From assembly GCF_030418315.1 (NCBI RefSeq), contig NZ_JAUHPV010000006.1, positions 62,001-126,000 of the forward strand: a stretch of DNA of 64,000 nt. Direction: 5' to 3'. This document shows, in pieces, positions 7,090 through 15,309 of the stretch. The notes under the pieces are model-generated. The model had not been told where the DNA came from. It saw nothing but the letters and a program-made list of their open reading frames with translations, and ran no database searches. The translations under genes and the position numbers were made by a program. Every line of letters begins with the position of its first letter. Position 1 is the stretch's first letter. This stretch comes from Demequina zhanjiangensis (lineage in GTDB: Bacteria > Actinomycetota > Actinomycetes > Actinomycetales > Demequinaceae).

Positions 7090-8388
7090 ATGAGCAACGG
7101 CGCTCGTATTCGTAGAAAGGGGCTGGCAGCCACGGCCGGCCTGGCAATCCTTGGCCTCACCGCAGCGTGCAGCTCCGGTGACGCCACCTCCGACAGCTCC
7201 GCGGACGCGGGGAGCGGCAGCGGCGAGGACGTCGTCCTCGAGTTCGCGCAGTGGTGGGAGCCCGAGCTCCCCGACGGCATGCTCCGCGGCCTCATGGACC
7301 AGTTCGAGGAGGAGAACCCCGGCATCACGGTCGAGCTCCTCTCCGGTCCGTACGCCTCCACCAAGGAGCAGGTCGTCGCGGGTGCCGCCTCCGGCACCAT
7401 GTCCGACGTCGTGGGCCTCGACGGCGCGTGGGTCTCCGACTTCGTCAACCAGGGTGCGATCGCGGACCTCTCCGCGCTCATGACCGACGCCGGATACGAC
7501 GAGTCCCAGCTGGCCGCGCAGGTCCAGCTGAACGGAGCCACGTACGAGATCCCGGTGGTCAACTTCGCGTACATGCTCTTCACGAACGACGCGATCCTGG
7601 CCGACGCAGGCGTCGACGTCCCGTCGACCCGCAGCGAGTTCGTGGACGCCGCCGAAGCGGTGACGACCGACGACGTGTCGGGATGGATCCTGCCGCTCTC
7701 GCTCGAGGCTCCCAACGGAGTCCAGAACGACGTCATGTCGTGGGTGTGGGCCTCCGGCGGCTCGATGCTCGCCGACGGCCAGCCCGACCTGACCAACGAA
7801 GCGGTCACCTCGGCGACCGAGTACATCAAGGAGCTCAACGACGCAGGCGTCATCGCCCCGGGAGCGGCCACGCTCAAGGAGCAGGACAAGGTCGAGGAGT
7901 TCACCAACGGCCGCGTCGCCATGATGATCTCGTCGCTCGCGCACATCAACACGATCCGCGAGTCGAACGCCGACCTCGAGTTCACGATCTCCGCGGTTCC
8001 CGCAGAGGACGGCTACAGCGGCGAGCGCGGCACCCCCTACGCCTCGTGGGGCATCGGCGTCGCCGAGAACTCGGAGCACAAGGCCGAGGCCTGGAAGCTC
8101 ATCGACTTCCTCATGAGCGAGTCGGCCAACGCCGAGCTCGCCGACGCGGCCAACGCCTTCCCCGGCAACTCGACCGCGGTCCCGGAGTTCGTCAACAACG
8201 ACGAGATCTTCCAGGAGGCGTTCGACGTCTGGCAGGCCGGCTACCCGGCCAACGAGTTCGTCGGACTCCCGGTAGCCGAGCAGCTCATGCGTGAGTACGG
8301 AGAGCAGCTCCAGCGAGTCCTCGCCGGTGAGATCGAGGTCTCCGAGGCCCTCGAGAACGCGCAGGCCGCCTGGATGGACGAGTTCTAA
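7090..8388 (+). CDS. Sugar ABC transporter substrate-binding lipoprotein
   Basis: Extracytoplasmic sugar-binding protein of the CUT1 family (SBP family 1), 432 aa. The signal peptide starts RIRRKG and ends in the lipobox LTAAC with the lipidated Cys at residue 27, followed by a Ser/Asp/Gly-rich linker to about residue 45. The mature part begins VVLEFAQWWEPE and carries family features such as SDVVGLDGAWV and ATYEIPVVNFAYMLFTND. It is the first gene of a six-gene operon. A strong hairpin follows the stop, which would favour higher levels of this protein than of the permeases. The ligand cannot be read from sequence, but the downstream aldolase, kinase and mannose-6-phosphate isomerase suggest a hexose or related sugar. 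Confidence 0.93.
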   Translation: MSNGARIRRKGLAATAGLAILGLTAACSSGDATSDSSADAGSGSGEDVVLEFAQWWEPELPDGMLRGLMDQFEEENPGITVELLSGPYASTKEQVVAGAASGTMSDVVGLDGAWVSDFVNQGAIADLSALMTDAGYDESQLAAQVQLNGATYEIPVVNFAYMLFTNDAILADAGVDVPSTRSEFVDAAEAVTTDDVSGWILPLSLEAPNGVQNDVMSWVWASGGSMLADGQPDLTNEAVTSATEYIKELNDAGVIAPGAATLKEQDKVEEFTNGRVAMMISSLAHINTIRESNADLEFTISAVPAEDGYSGERGTPYASWGIGVAENSEHKAEAWKLIDFLMSESANAELADAANAFPGNSTAVPEFVNNDEIFQEAFDVWQAGYPANEFVGLPVAEQLMREYGEQLQRVLAGEIEVSEALENAQAAWMDEF

Positions 8389-8413
8389 CCCACCCCTTCC
8401 GGACTCATCCATC

Positions 8414-8450
8414 GGTCCGTGCCGGGCGCTCCCGGCGCCCGGCACGGACC
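8414..8450 (+). terminator. Intra-operon stem-loop (attenuator or mRNA stabiliser)
   Basis: A perfect 16-bp stem (8414-8429 with 8435-8450) with a 5-nt loop and no T-tract, in the 84-bp gap between the binding-protein and first permease genes. In other transport operons such hairpins protect the upstream message or partly terminate, keeping binding protein in excess. Confidence 0.75.
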
Positions 8451-8472
8451 CCACCCCAAGGAGCACTCCCTC

Positions 8473-9423
8473 ATGACTGCCACGCTCACCCCTGAGGTGA
8501 AGGAGGAGCACCGCCCGGAGGAACCCCCGTCCTCCCGGGTGCGGCTCCGCCGCCTGTGGGACAGGCTGACGCCCTACGGCTTCCTGTCTCCCACGCTCGT
8601 GCTGCTGATCATCCTGATGGTCACGCCGATCGTCATGGTCATCGGCTACTCGCTGATGGACCGTGTGATCACCGCCCCGGAGTCCAACTTCGTCGGCTTC
8701 GAGAACTACATGCAGGTCCTCACGGACCCGGCCTTCGCGAACGCGGTGGGCAACACCATCTACTTCGCGGGCATCAGCGTCGTCGCGCACTTCGTCCTCG
8801 GCATCGCGTTCGCGCTGATGCTGAACTCGCCGATCCTCGGCCACAAGACCAAGGCGATCTTCCGCACCGTCTACATCCTGCCGTGGCTGTTCACCATCGC
8901 GATCGTCGCGGTCCTGTGGCGCATGCTTCTCAGCCCGAACGGCATCGTGAACTACCTGGTGGAGACGCTCGGATTCAGCGCGGGCAGCGTCGAATGGCTG
9001 TCCGACCCGAGCCTCGCGCTCCCCGCCGTGACGTTCATCAACATCTGGTCCGGCTACCCGTTCTTCATGGTCAGCCTCCTGGCGGGCCTCCAGGGCATCT
9101 CCCGCGACCTGTACGAGGCCGCGACGATCGACCGCGCCGGCCCCATCAAGCAGTTCCTGCACGTGACGATCCCGCAGCTCAAGCCGATCATCATCTCGAT
9201 GGCGCTGCTGGACTTCATCTGGACCACGCAGCAGTTCGCGTTGATCTGGATGACCACAGGCGGCGGACCGATCGACCGCACAGAGATGGTCAGCACCTAC
9301 ACCTACAAGCTCGCGTTCTCCACGTACGACTTCTCCGTCGCGTCAGCGGCTGCGGTCGTGGTGCTCGTGCTGTCGATGGTGCTCGCCTTCTTCTACGTCC
9401 GCCACCAGAAGTCGAGGGACTGA
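8473..9423 (+). CDS. Sugar ABC transporter permease, MalF/UgpA type
   Basis: Inner-membrane subunit of the importer, 316 aa with six transmembrane helices. The EAA loop that contacts the ATPase reads EAATIDRAGPIKQFLHVTIP near residues 215-235. The ATG at 8473 follows AAGGAG at 8459-8464; an earlier in-frame start would run through the hairpin. It is separated by one base from the second permease. No ATPase gene is in the operon, as is common for CUT1 systems that share one MsmK-type ATPase encoded elsewhere. Confidence 0.93.
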   Translation: MTATLTPEVKEEHRPEEPPSSRVRLRRLWDRLTPYGFLSPTLVLLIILMVTPIVMVIGYSLMDRVITAPESNFVGFENYMQVLTDPAFANAVGNTIYFAGISVVAHFVLGIAFALMLNSPILGHKTKAIFRTVYILPWLFTIAIVAVLWRMLLSPNGIVNYLVETLGFSAGSVEWLSDPSLALPAVTFINIWSGYPFFMVSLLAGLQGISRDLYEAATIDRAGPIKQFLHVTIPQLKPIIISMALLDFIWTTQQFALIWMTTGGGPIDRTEMVSTYTYKLAFSTYDFSVASAAAVVVLVLSMVLAFFYVRHQKSRD

Positions 9424-9424
9424 C

Positions 9425-10318
9425 ATGACCGCCGTCACCGCCGCCGGCGCCTCGAGCGCCGCCACCGCCCCGACGCGGACGGACGTGGTCCGTCGCCAGC
9501 GTCGCAAGAAAATCGCGCTGATCGTCGCGCTCGTGCTCGGTGCGGGATTTCCCGCCCTGCCGATCGTGTGGATGGTCTCCAGCTCGTTCAAGACCAACGG
9601 CGAGATCTTCGAGTACCCGCCGCGGCTCATCACGGAGAACTTCTCGTTCGACGCGTACACCGCCATCCTCACGGACCCGGAGAAGCTGCGCTTCTTCTTC
9701 AACAGCTACTTCATCGCCGGTTCCGTCACGCTGCTGACGCTGCTCGTGGCGGTGCATGCCGCCTACGCATTCAGCCGCTTCGAGTTCCCCGGCAAGCGCA
9801 TCATCAACGTGGTCGTCATCTCGGTGCAGGCCGTGCCGCCGATCACGCTGCTGATCCCGTACTTCGGCCTCGTGGTCGCGCTGGGGCTCTACAACACCTA
9901 TCCCGGTCTGATCCTGACCTACATGGTGTTCACGCTGCCCTACGCGATCATCATGATGACCGGCTACTTCAACACTCTGCCGAAGGAGCTGGACGAGGCC
10001 GTCAAGGTCGACGGAGGACGCCCTTTCACAGCGCTGTGGAAGGTGCTCATCCCGGTCTCCGTGCCCGGCATGGTCTCCGTGGGCGTCTACACCTTCATGA
10101 TCGCGTGGAACGAGTACCTGTTCGCTCTCACGCTGACCCGCACCAACGACATGCGGACCGTGCCGATCGGCATCCAGCTGCTCATGGGCCAGCACGCCTA
10201 CGAGTGGAACCAGATGATGGCGATGAGCGTGCTCGGCTGCATCCCCGTGCTGATCCTCTTCCTGTTCTTCCAGCGGTACTTCATCGGCGGAATGTCCGCC
10301 GGCGCCGTCAAGGCGTGA
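9425..10318 (+). CDS. Sugar ABC transporter permease, MalG/UgpE type
   Basis: Second membrane subunit, 297 aa, six helices after a cytoplasmic Ala/Thr/Arg-rich N-terminus. The EAA motif is ELDEAVKVDGGRPFTALWKVLIP (family pattern EAxxxDGxxxxxxFxxxxxP). It starts one base after the stop of the MalF-type permease, so the two are translationally coupled. Together they form the heterodimeric channel served by the upstream lipoprotein. Confidence 0.93.
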   Translation: MTAVTAAGASSAATAPTRTDVVRRQRRKKIALIVALVLGAGFPALPIVWMVSSSFKTNGEIFEYPPRLITENFSFDAYTAILTDPEKLRFFFNSYFIAGSVTLLTLLVAVHAAYAFSRFEFPGKRIINVVVISVQAVPPITLLIPYFGLVVALGLYNTYPGLILTYMVFTLPYAIIMMTGYFNTLPKELDEAVKVDGGRPFTALWKVLIPVSVPGMVSVGVYTFMIAWNEYLFALTLTRTNDMRTVPIGIQLLMGQHAYEWNQMMAMSVLGCIPVLILFLFFQRYFIGGMSAGAVKA

Positions 10319-10361
10319 CCGCCGGACCCTGAACCCCACCCAACCCGAAAGGAACCCACCC

Positions 10362-11222
10362 ATGCTCACCTCCGGCGACGCCATCCTTCAGGTGGCTCAC
10401 CAGCACTCGTTCGCTGTGCCCGCGTTCAACATCTCCGACTGGAACATGTGCCGCGGCATCGTCGAGATCAGCGAGGAGAAGAACGCCCCGCTGCTCATCG
10501 CGATCCACCCCGACGAGCTGAGCCACACGACCGACGCGCTCATGCCCGCGATCAAGGAGCTGGCCCACCGCGCATCCGTGCCCGTGGCCATCCACTTCGA
10601 CCACGGCGCGACCGTGGACCAGATGGTCTGGGCCGTGCAGTCCGGCTTCACCTCGGTGATGCTCGACGGTTCGATGCTCCCGTTCGACGAGAACGTGGCC
10701 CTCACCAAGGCGGCCGTGGACATCGCGCACGCCGTCGGCCTCTCGGTCGAGGGCGAGCTCGGCACGATCGGCAAGACCGACTCCGAGGCCGAGGACGGCG
10801 CGGACAACATCATCTACACGGTGCCTGAGGACGCGGTCCGCTTCGTGGAGCTGACGGGCGTCGACTCGCTCGCGGTCGCGATCGGCACGTCGCACGGCAT
10901 CTACCCGTCGTGGATGAAGCCCGAGCTCAAGCTCGACCTGCTCAAGGAGCTGAAGAAGGCCGTGGACATCCCGCTGGTCCTCCACGGCGGCTCCAACAAC
11001 CCCGACTCGGAGATCGGCGAGGCCGCCACGCTCGGCGTCAACAAGATCAACATCTCGTCGGACATCAAGGTCGCGTACCACGCCAAGATGCGCGAGGTCC
11101 TGGCCGATGAGTCGGTCCGCGAGCCCAACACGATCCAGCCGCCGGCGATCGAGGCCATGAAGGTCGAGGCGGCGCACAAGATCGACCTGTTCGGCGCCGC
11201 CGGCAAGGCCTCGCTGTACTGA
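10362..11222 (+). CDS. Class II ketose-bisphosphate aldolase
   Basis: Zinc-dependent aldolase of the GatY/KbaY/FbaA family (286 aa). It cleaves a ketose 1,6-bisphosphate (fructose or tagatose type) to glyceraldehyde-3-phosphate and dihydroxyacetone phosphate. Metal-ligand motifs are visible: HFDHG near residue 79, GTSHG near 180, and LHGGSN near 208. The NISS phosphate-binding segment follows. A clear AAAGGA site lies upstream of the ATG. Position between the transporter and a sugar-phosphate kinase suggests it acts on that kinase's product. Fructose versus tagatose specificity cannot be decided from sequence. Confidence 0.9.
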   Translation: MLTSGDAILQVAHQHSFAVPAFNISDWNMCRGIVEISEEKNAPLLIAIHPDELSHTTDALMPAIKELAHRASVPVAIHFDHGATVDQMVWAVQSGFTSVMLDGSMLPFDENVALTKAAVDIAHAVGLSVEGELGTIGKTDSEAEDGADNIIYTVPEDAVRFVELTGVDSLAVAIGTSHGIYPSWMKPELKLDLLKELKKAVDIPLVLHGGSNNPDSEIGEAATLGVNKINISSDIKVAYHAKMREVLADESVREPNTIQPPAIEAMKVEAAHKIDLFGAAGKASLY

Positions 11223-11242
11223 CGGATCGGAGGGCGGAGGAC

Positions 11243-12571
11243 GTGATCCAGGGGATGGACGGGTGGGCAGAGGCCGCATCCGGGCCCATGGCGGCTGAGG
11301 GGCCGGTCGTGCAGACCGGCCCCGAGGTCGCGCCAGGGCCCGCGGCGGGGGCTGCGGTGCTCGGGCTCGGCGGCTGCCTCGACTATGAAGTCTCCTGGGA
11401 CGCGACCGCGCTCGAGGACCTCGCACGGGAGCACGCTGTGGCTCTCGAGGACCTCGACCGCGGCGACGTCATCCGCTCCACACGCGAGCTGATCTGCTCC
11501 ATCCTCGCGTTCCTCCGGGATGGTGTCGGGGGAGAGCGGGCAGTCGCCTCTCTCGACACCATCGAGGAGGTCTCCTCGCGGTTCCCTCGCAGGGTGACGG
11601 TCGGCGGCACGAACGTCCGTGCCGCGATCGCGATGAGCCGCATCGGAATCCCGAGCACCCTCCACCTGGTGAGCATCGACGACACCTTCCGGCGCCTCCT
11701 CCCGCCGGATGTCCTCCACGTCTGCTCGGGTGAGGGCGACAGCCTCAACCCCCACCTGATCGTGCAGTTCCCTCAGGGCGCTCGCGTGCAGGTGGGGGAC
11801 GAGGTGATCGTCGCGCCGCGCGCGAACCGGCTCATCTACGTGTGCGACGAGCCCAACGTGCAGATGGAGATCGACGACGGCCTGGGCGACATGCTCGCCG
11901 ACGCGCACGTCTTCCTGATCTCCGGCTTCAACGCGATGGTCTCCGAGGAGGCGTTGCGGGACCGTCTCGCCTCCATGGCCGACGCGATCACGCGCCTTCC
12001 CGACGACGCGCTCGTGGTCTTCGAGGACGCCGGCTATCACGTGCCGGCCTTGAGCGAGGTGCTGATCGACGGCCTCGCCGACAGCATCGACCTGTACGGC
12101 ATGAACGAGGACGAGCTGCAGAGCCGTGTGGGCCGCGAGCTCGATCTTGAGGACCCGGCGGCGGTCGCGGACGCGCTCGCCGAGGTCGCCGCGCAGATCG
12201 CGGGCCCCACGCTGATGGTGCACACCTCGCAGTGGGCGCTCGCCTACGGGCCCGACGCGGCCCGCTACGCCGAGGCGCTCGACGGGGGCATCGCGCTCGC
12301 GGGCACCCGCTACCTGGTGGGCGACGCGCTCGACGCCGACGCCTACGCCCGCACGCTTGCCCTGCCGCGTCAGGAGGCAGGGGTGCGCTTCTCCGAGGGC
12401 ATCGGGGCGCTGCTCGGGGACCGCGTGGTCTCTCGGGCGACGCGCGTGCTCGACACCTCCACGCCGACGACGATCGGGCTGGGCGACACCTTCGTGGGCG
12501 GCGTGGTCGCCGCCCTCGTGGCGCCGGGCAGGGTCGCACCTCACGACGGCGCGCCCGCGGTGGCGCGGTGA
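11243..12571 (+). CDS. ADP-dependent-type sugar (phospho)kinase, ADP-PFK/GK family
   Basis: A 442-aa ribokinase-fold kinase resembling the ADP-dependent phosphofructokinase/glucokinase family (PF04587) known mainly from archaea. Matching segments are VTVGGTNVRAAIAMSRIG, the NPHLIVQFPQG block, DLYGMNEDELQ (family pattern D-x-GxNExEL), LMVHTSQWAL, and the catalytic TTIGLGDTF with its GxGD aspartate. The first 40 residues are Ala/Pro/Gly-rich and may not belong to the fold; ATG codons at 11276 and 11288 are alternative starts. The GTG at 11243 has GGAGG upstream. It overlaps manA by 4 bp. The likely reaction is phosphorylation of a hexose 6-phosphate to the bisphosphate used by the upstream aldolase. 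ADP dependence is inferred from family. Confidence 0.78.
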   Translation: MIQGMDGWAEAASGPMAAEGPVVQTGPEVAPGPAAGAAVLGLGGCLDYEVSWDATALEDLAREHAVALEDLDRGDVIRSTRELICSILAFLRDGVGGERAVASLDTIEEVSSRFPRRVTVGGTNVRAAIAMSRIGIPSTLHLVSIDDTFRRLLPPDVLHVCSGEGDSLNPHLIVQFPQGARVQVGDEVIVAPRANRLIYVCDEPNVQMEIDDGLGDMLADAHVFLISGFNAMVSEEALRDRLASMADAITRLPDDALVVFEDAGYHVPALSEVLIDGLADSIDLYGMNEDELQSRVGRELDLEDPAAVADALAEVAAQIAGPTLMVHTSQWALAYGPDAARYAEALDGGIALAGTRYLVGDALDADAYARTLALPRQEAGVRFSEGIGALLGDRVVSRATRVLDTSTPTTIGLGDTFVGGVVAALVAPGRVAPHDGAPAVAR

Positions 12572-13587
12572 CCGTCGGCGCGGGCGTCGCGGCGGCGACG
12601 GCGTACGCGCTTCCCGCCAATCAGCCCCCGGAACGTTTCTATCGGGGCGGCGAGCAGATCGCGCGGCTTCGCGGCGTGGGCAGGGCGCAGCCCCGCACGC
12701 CCGAGGACTGGGTCGGATCGGCGACCACGCTGTTCGGCGAGGCGTCGCTCGGGCGGACAGTTCTCCCCGGAGGGACGACGCTGGCGGCCGCGATCGAGGC
12801 CGACCCGGTCGGCTGGTTGGGCGAGCAGCATGTGCAGGCCTTCGGCGCCGATCCCGCGCTGCTCGTGAAGCTTCTGGACGCCGGGCAGCGGCTGCCGGTG
12901 CACGCCCACCCTGACGTCCCGTTCGCCCGGCAGCACCTGGGTCTCGGGCATGGGAAGACGGAGGCGTGGCTGTTCCTCGAGCCGGCCGACGTCGCCCTCG
13001 GCTTCTCCCGCGACATCGCCGCCGACGAGCTCGCCCGGTGGGTCGAGCATCAGGACGTCGACGCCATGCTGGGGGCCATGCACACGCTCCGCGCGCGGGC
13101 GGGCGACGCGGTGCTCGTCCCCGCGGGCACCCCGCACGCCATCGGTGAGGGCGCGCTGCTCGTCGAGCTCCAGGAGCCGACCGATCTGTCGATCCTCATG
13201 GAGTGGCGCGACTTCGCGATCGACGGCGCCACCGACGGGCACTTGGGCCTCGGCTTCGACACGGCGCTCGCGGCCGTGGAGCGCCACGGCATGACGGCTT
13301 CCCAGGTCGAGGCGCTACGGTCGGCGACCGCTGCCACGACGGGGGAGCTGCTGCCCGCTGCGGCGTCGTTCTTCCGTGCCGAGCGGACGCGGGGGAGTGC
13401 GACGTGGGACGCGGGCTACTCCGTGGTCGTGTGCACCTCTGGTGAGGCGACGATGACCTCGGAGACGGGCCGATCCCTCCGGATCGCCCGCGGCAGCACC
13501 ATCCTCACCGCGCACGCGTGCGGCGTCTGGGATGTGAAGGCGCAGCCGGGGTTCGAGGCGATCCGCTGCCGCCCGCCTGCCTCCTAG
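12568..13587 (+). CDS. manA: Mannose-6-phosphate isomerase, class I
   Basis: Zinc cupin enzyme interconverting mannose 6-phosphate and fructose 6-phosphate, EC 5.3.1.8, about 339 aa. Metal-site motifs are LPVHAHPD near residue 110, GKTEAW just after it, and VPAGTPHAIGEGALLVELQEP (Zn-binding and catalytic stretch). The start is a GTG in the sequence GTGA, overlapping the kinase stop by 4 bp, so the genes are translationally coupled. The stop overlaps the convergent antiporter stop. In context it would feed fructose 6-phosphate to the kinase and aldolase. It is shorter than the roughly 390-aa E. coli ManA, mainly in the helical insert. Confidence 0.88.
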   Translation: MTVGAGVAAATAYALPANQPPERFYRGGEQIARLRGVGRAQPRTPEDWVGSATTLFGEASLGRTVLPGGTTLAAAIEADPVGWLGEQHVQAFGADPALLVKLLDAGQRLPVHAHPDVPFARQHLGLGHGKTEAWLFLEPADVALGFSRDIAADELARWVEHQDVDAMLGAMHTLRARAGDAVLVPAGTPHAIGEGALLVELQEPTDLSILMEWRDFAIDGATDGHLGLGFDTALAAVERHGMTASQVEALRSATAATTGELLPAAASFFRAERTRGSATWDAGYSVVVCTSGEATMTSETGRSLRIARGSTILTAHACGVWDVKAQPGFEAIRCRPPAS

Positions 13588-15224
13588 GCGCTGGGCTCCT
13601 CGGGCTCGACCGCGGCGGCGACCATGAGGTCGGCGATCTCGTGCACGCCCACGTAGACCCGGTCCGCGCCCATCTCGGTGAGGTAGTCGACGTCCACCTG
13701 GTGGTGCCCGCGCGCGACGATCGTCGTGCCGGGAGAGAGGCGCCTGATCTTCGCGACCACGGCGCCCGCCTGGATCGGGTCGGGGATGCCGATCAGCGCG
13801 GTGTGCGCCTTCTCCACGCCCGCGGCGCGCAGCACCTTGGAGCGCACCGCGTTGCCCAGGATCGCGTCGTGACCCTCGGAGCGGATCTCGTTCACGTGGT
13901 CCTCGTCATCGGAGATGACCACGCAGGCCATGTCGCGCGCCCACAGGCCCGCGGCCATGCGTCGGCCGACGCGTCCGTAGGTGACGACGATCGCATGACC
14001 CTCGCCCACGTAGGCGATGGGTCCCGTCTCTCCTGAGGTGGCGTCGTCCGTCACCTTGGCGACGTAGGAGCGGGAGGCCCACGCGAACAGCGCGGGATTG
14101 ATGACGATCGACAGGATCGCGCCCGCGAGGACCAGGTCCTGCGCATCGTCGGGGAGGATGTCGTACTGCCCGCCGAGCGTGACCAGGATGAAGGAGAACT
14201 CACCGATCTGCGCGAGCGAGGCGGCGATCACGAGGCTCATGGACTTGGAGTACTTGAGCAGCCGGACGAGCGCGTAGGCGCCGATGCTCTTGCCCACGAC
14301 GATGGCCAGCACGGTCGCGATCAGCGCGTACGGGCGCTCGACCACGATGGCGGGGTCCACGAGCATGCCGACGGAGACGAAGAACAGGACTGCGAAGGTG
14401 TCGCGCAGCGGTTGCGAGTCCTCGGCGGCGCGGTGCGCGAGGTCGGACTCCTTGAGGATCGTGCCGGCGAAGAACGCGCCGAGCGCGAAGGACACGTCGA
14501 ACAGCGCGGCGGCTCCCACGGCGACGCCGAGGCTCAGCGCGAGCACTCCCAGCGTGAAGAGCTCGCGCGAACCGGTGTCCGCGGTGCGCGCGAGGATCCA
14601 CGGGATCGCGCGTCGCCCGAACAGCACCATCACGGCGACGAACGCCGCGACCTTCACCGCCGCGAGGCCCACCTCGCCGGCGAGCTCGGCAGGGGACGCC
14701 GCACCCTGCCCGACCACGGGGATGATCACGAGGGCTGCGACCATCGCGAGGTCCTCGACGATCAGCCAGCCGATCGCGATGTGACCCGCGCGGGTGTCGA
14801 GCAGTCCCCGGTCCTCGAGCGCGCGCAGCATGACGACCGTCGACGCGACCGAGAGCGCAAGCCCGAACAGCAGGCTGGGCCCCCAGCCCCACCCGAGCCA
14901 ATGCCCGAGCAGCGTGCCGAGGACGGTGGCGAGGGTCATCTGCACCACGGCACCGGGGATCGCGACCTTCTTGACGCTGAGCAGGTCCTTGAGCGAGAAG
15001 TGGAGGCCGACGCCGAACATCAGCAGGATCACGCCGATCTCGGACAGCTGCGTCGCGATCTCCGCGTCGCCCACGAAGCCTGGCGTGTACGGGCCGATCA
15101 GAAGGCCTGCTGCGAGGTACCCGACGATCGGTGACAGCTTCGCCTTCTGTGCGACGAACCCCAGCATGAAGGCGGCGACCAGCCCCGCGGCGATGGTCAG
15201 CAGGAGCGGGGCGTGATGCAGCAT
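13584..15224 (-). CDS. Monovalent cation:proton antiporter, KefB/YbaL type, with TrkA-N domain
   Basis: CPA2-family membrane antiporter, 546 aa. Residues 1-390 contain about twelve transmembrane helices, with the family motifs SPIVGYLAAGLLIGP and GVILLMFGVGLHF. Residues 405-535 form a cytoplasmic RCK/TrkA-N nucleotide-binding domain (HAIVVTYGRVGRR). The first glycine of the usual GxGRxG is Thr here. The end (MGADRVYVGVHEIADLMV) resembles YbaL. It probably exchanges K+ or Na+ for H+. It ends in a 4-bp CTAG overlap with manA on the opposite strand. Confidence 0.88.
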   Translation of the reverse strand: MLHHAPLLLTIAAGLVAAFMLGFVAQKAKLSPIVGYLAAGLLIGPYTPGFVGDAEIATQLSEIGVILLMFGVGLHFSLKDLLSVKKVAIPGAVVQMTLATVLGTLLGHWLGWGWGPSLLFGLALSVASTVVMLRALEDRGLLDTRAGHIAIGWLIVEDLAMVAALVIIPVVGQGAASPAELAGEVGLAAVKVAAFVAVMVLFGRRAIPWILARTADTGSRELFTLGVLALSLGVAVGAAALFDVSFALGAFFAGTILKESDLAHRAAEDSQPLRDTFAVLFFVSVGMLVDPAIVVERPYALIATVLAIVVGKSIGAYALVRLLKYSKSMSLVIAASLAQIGEFSFILVTLGGQYDILPDDAQDLVLAGAILSIVINPALFAWASRSYVAKVTDDATSGETGPIAYVGEGHAIVVTYGRVGRRMAAGLWARDMACVVISDDEDHVNEIRSEGHDAILGNAVRSKVLRAAGVEKAHTALIGIPDPIQAGAVVAKIRRLSPGTTIVARGHHQVDVDYLTEMGADRVYVGVHEIADLMVAAAVEPEEPSA

Positions 15225-15309
15225 CCCGTGATTCTACCTGGGGGGATATGAACGCCTCATGAACAAGGTGGCATCCTTTCCGGTGGTCGCGCTCTCCGCC
15301 GTGAGCGGC

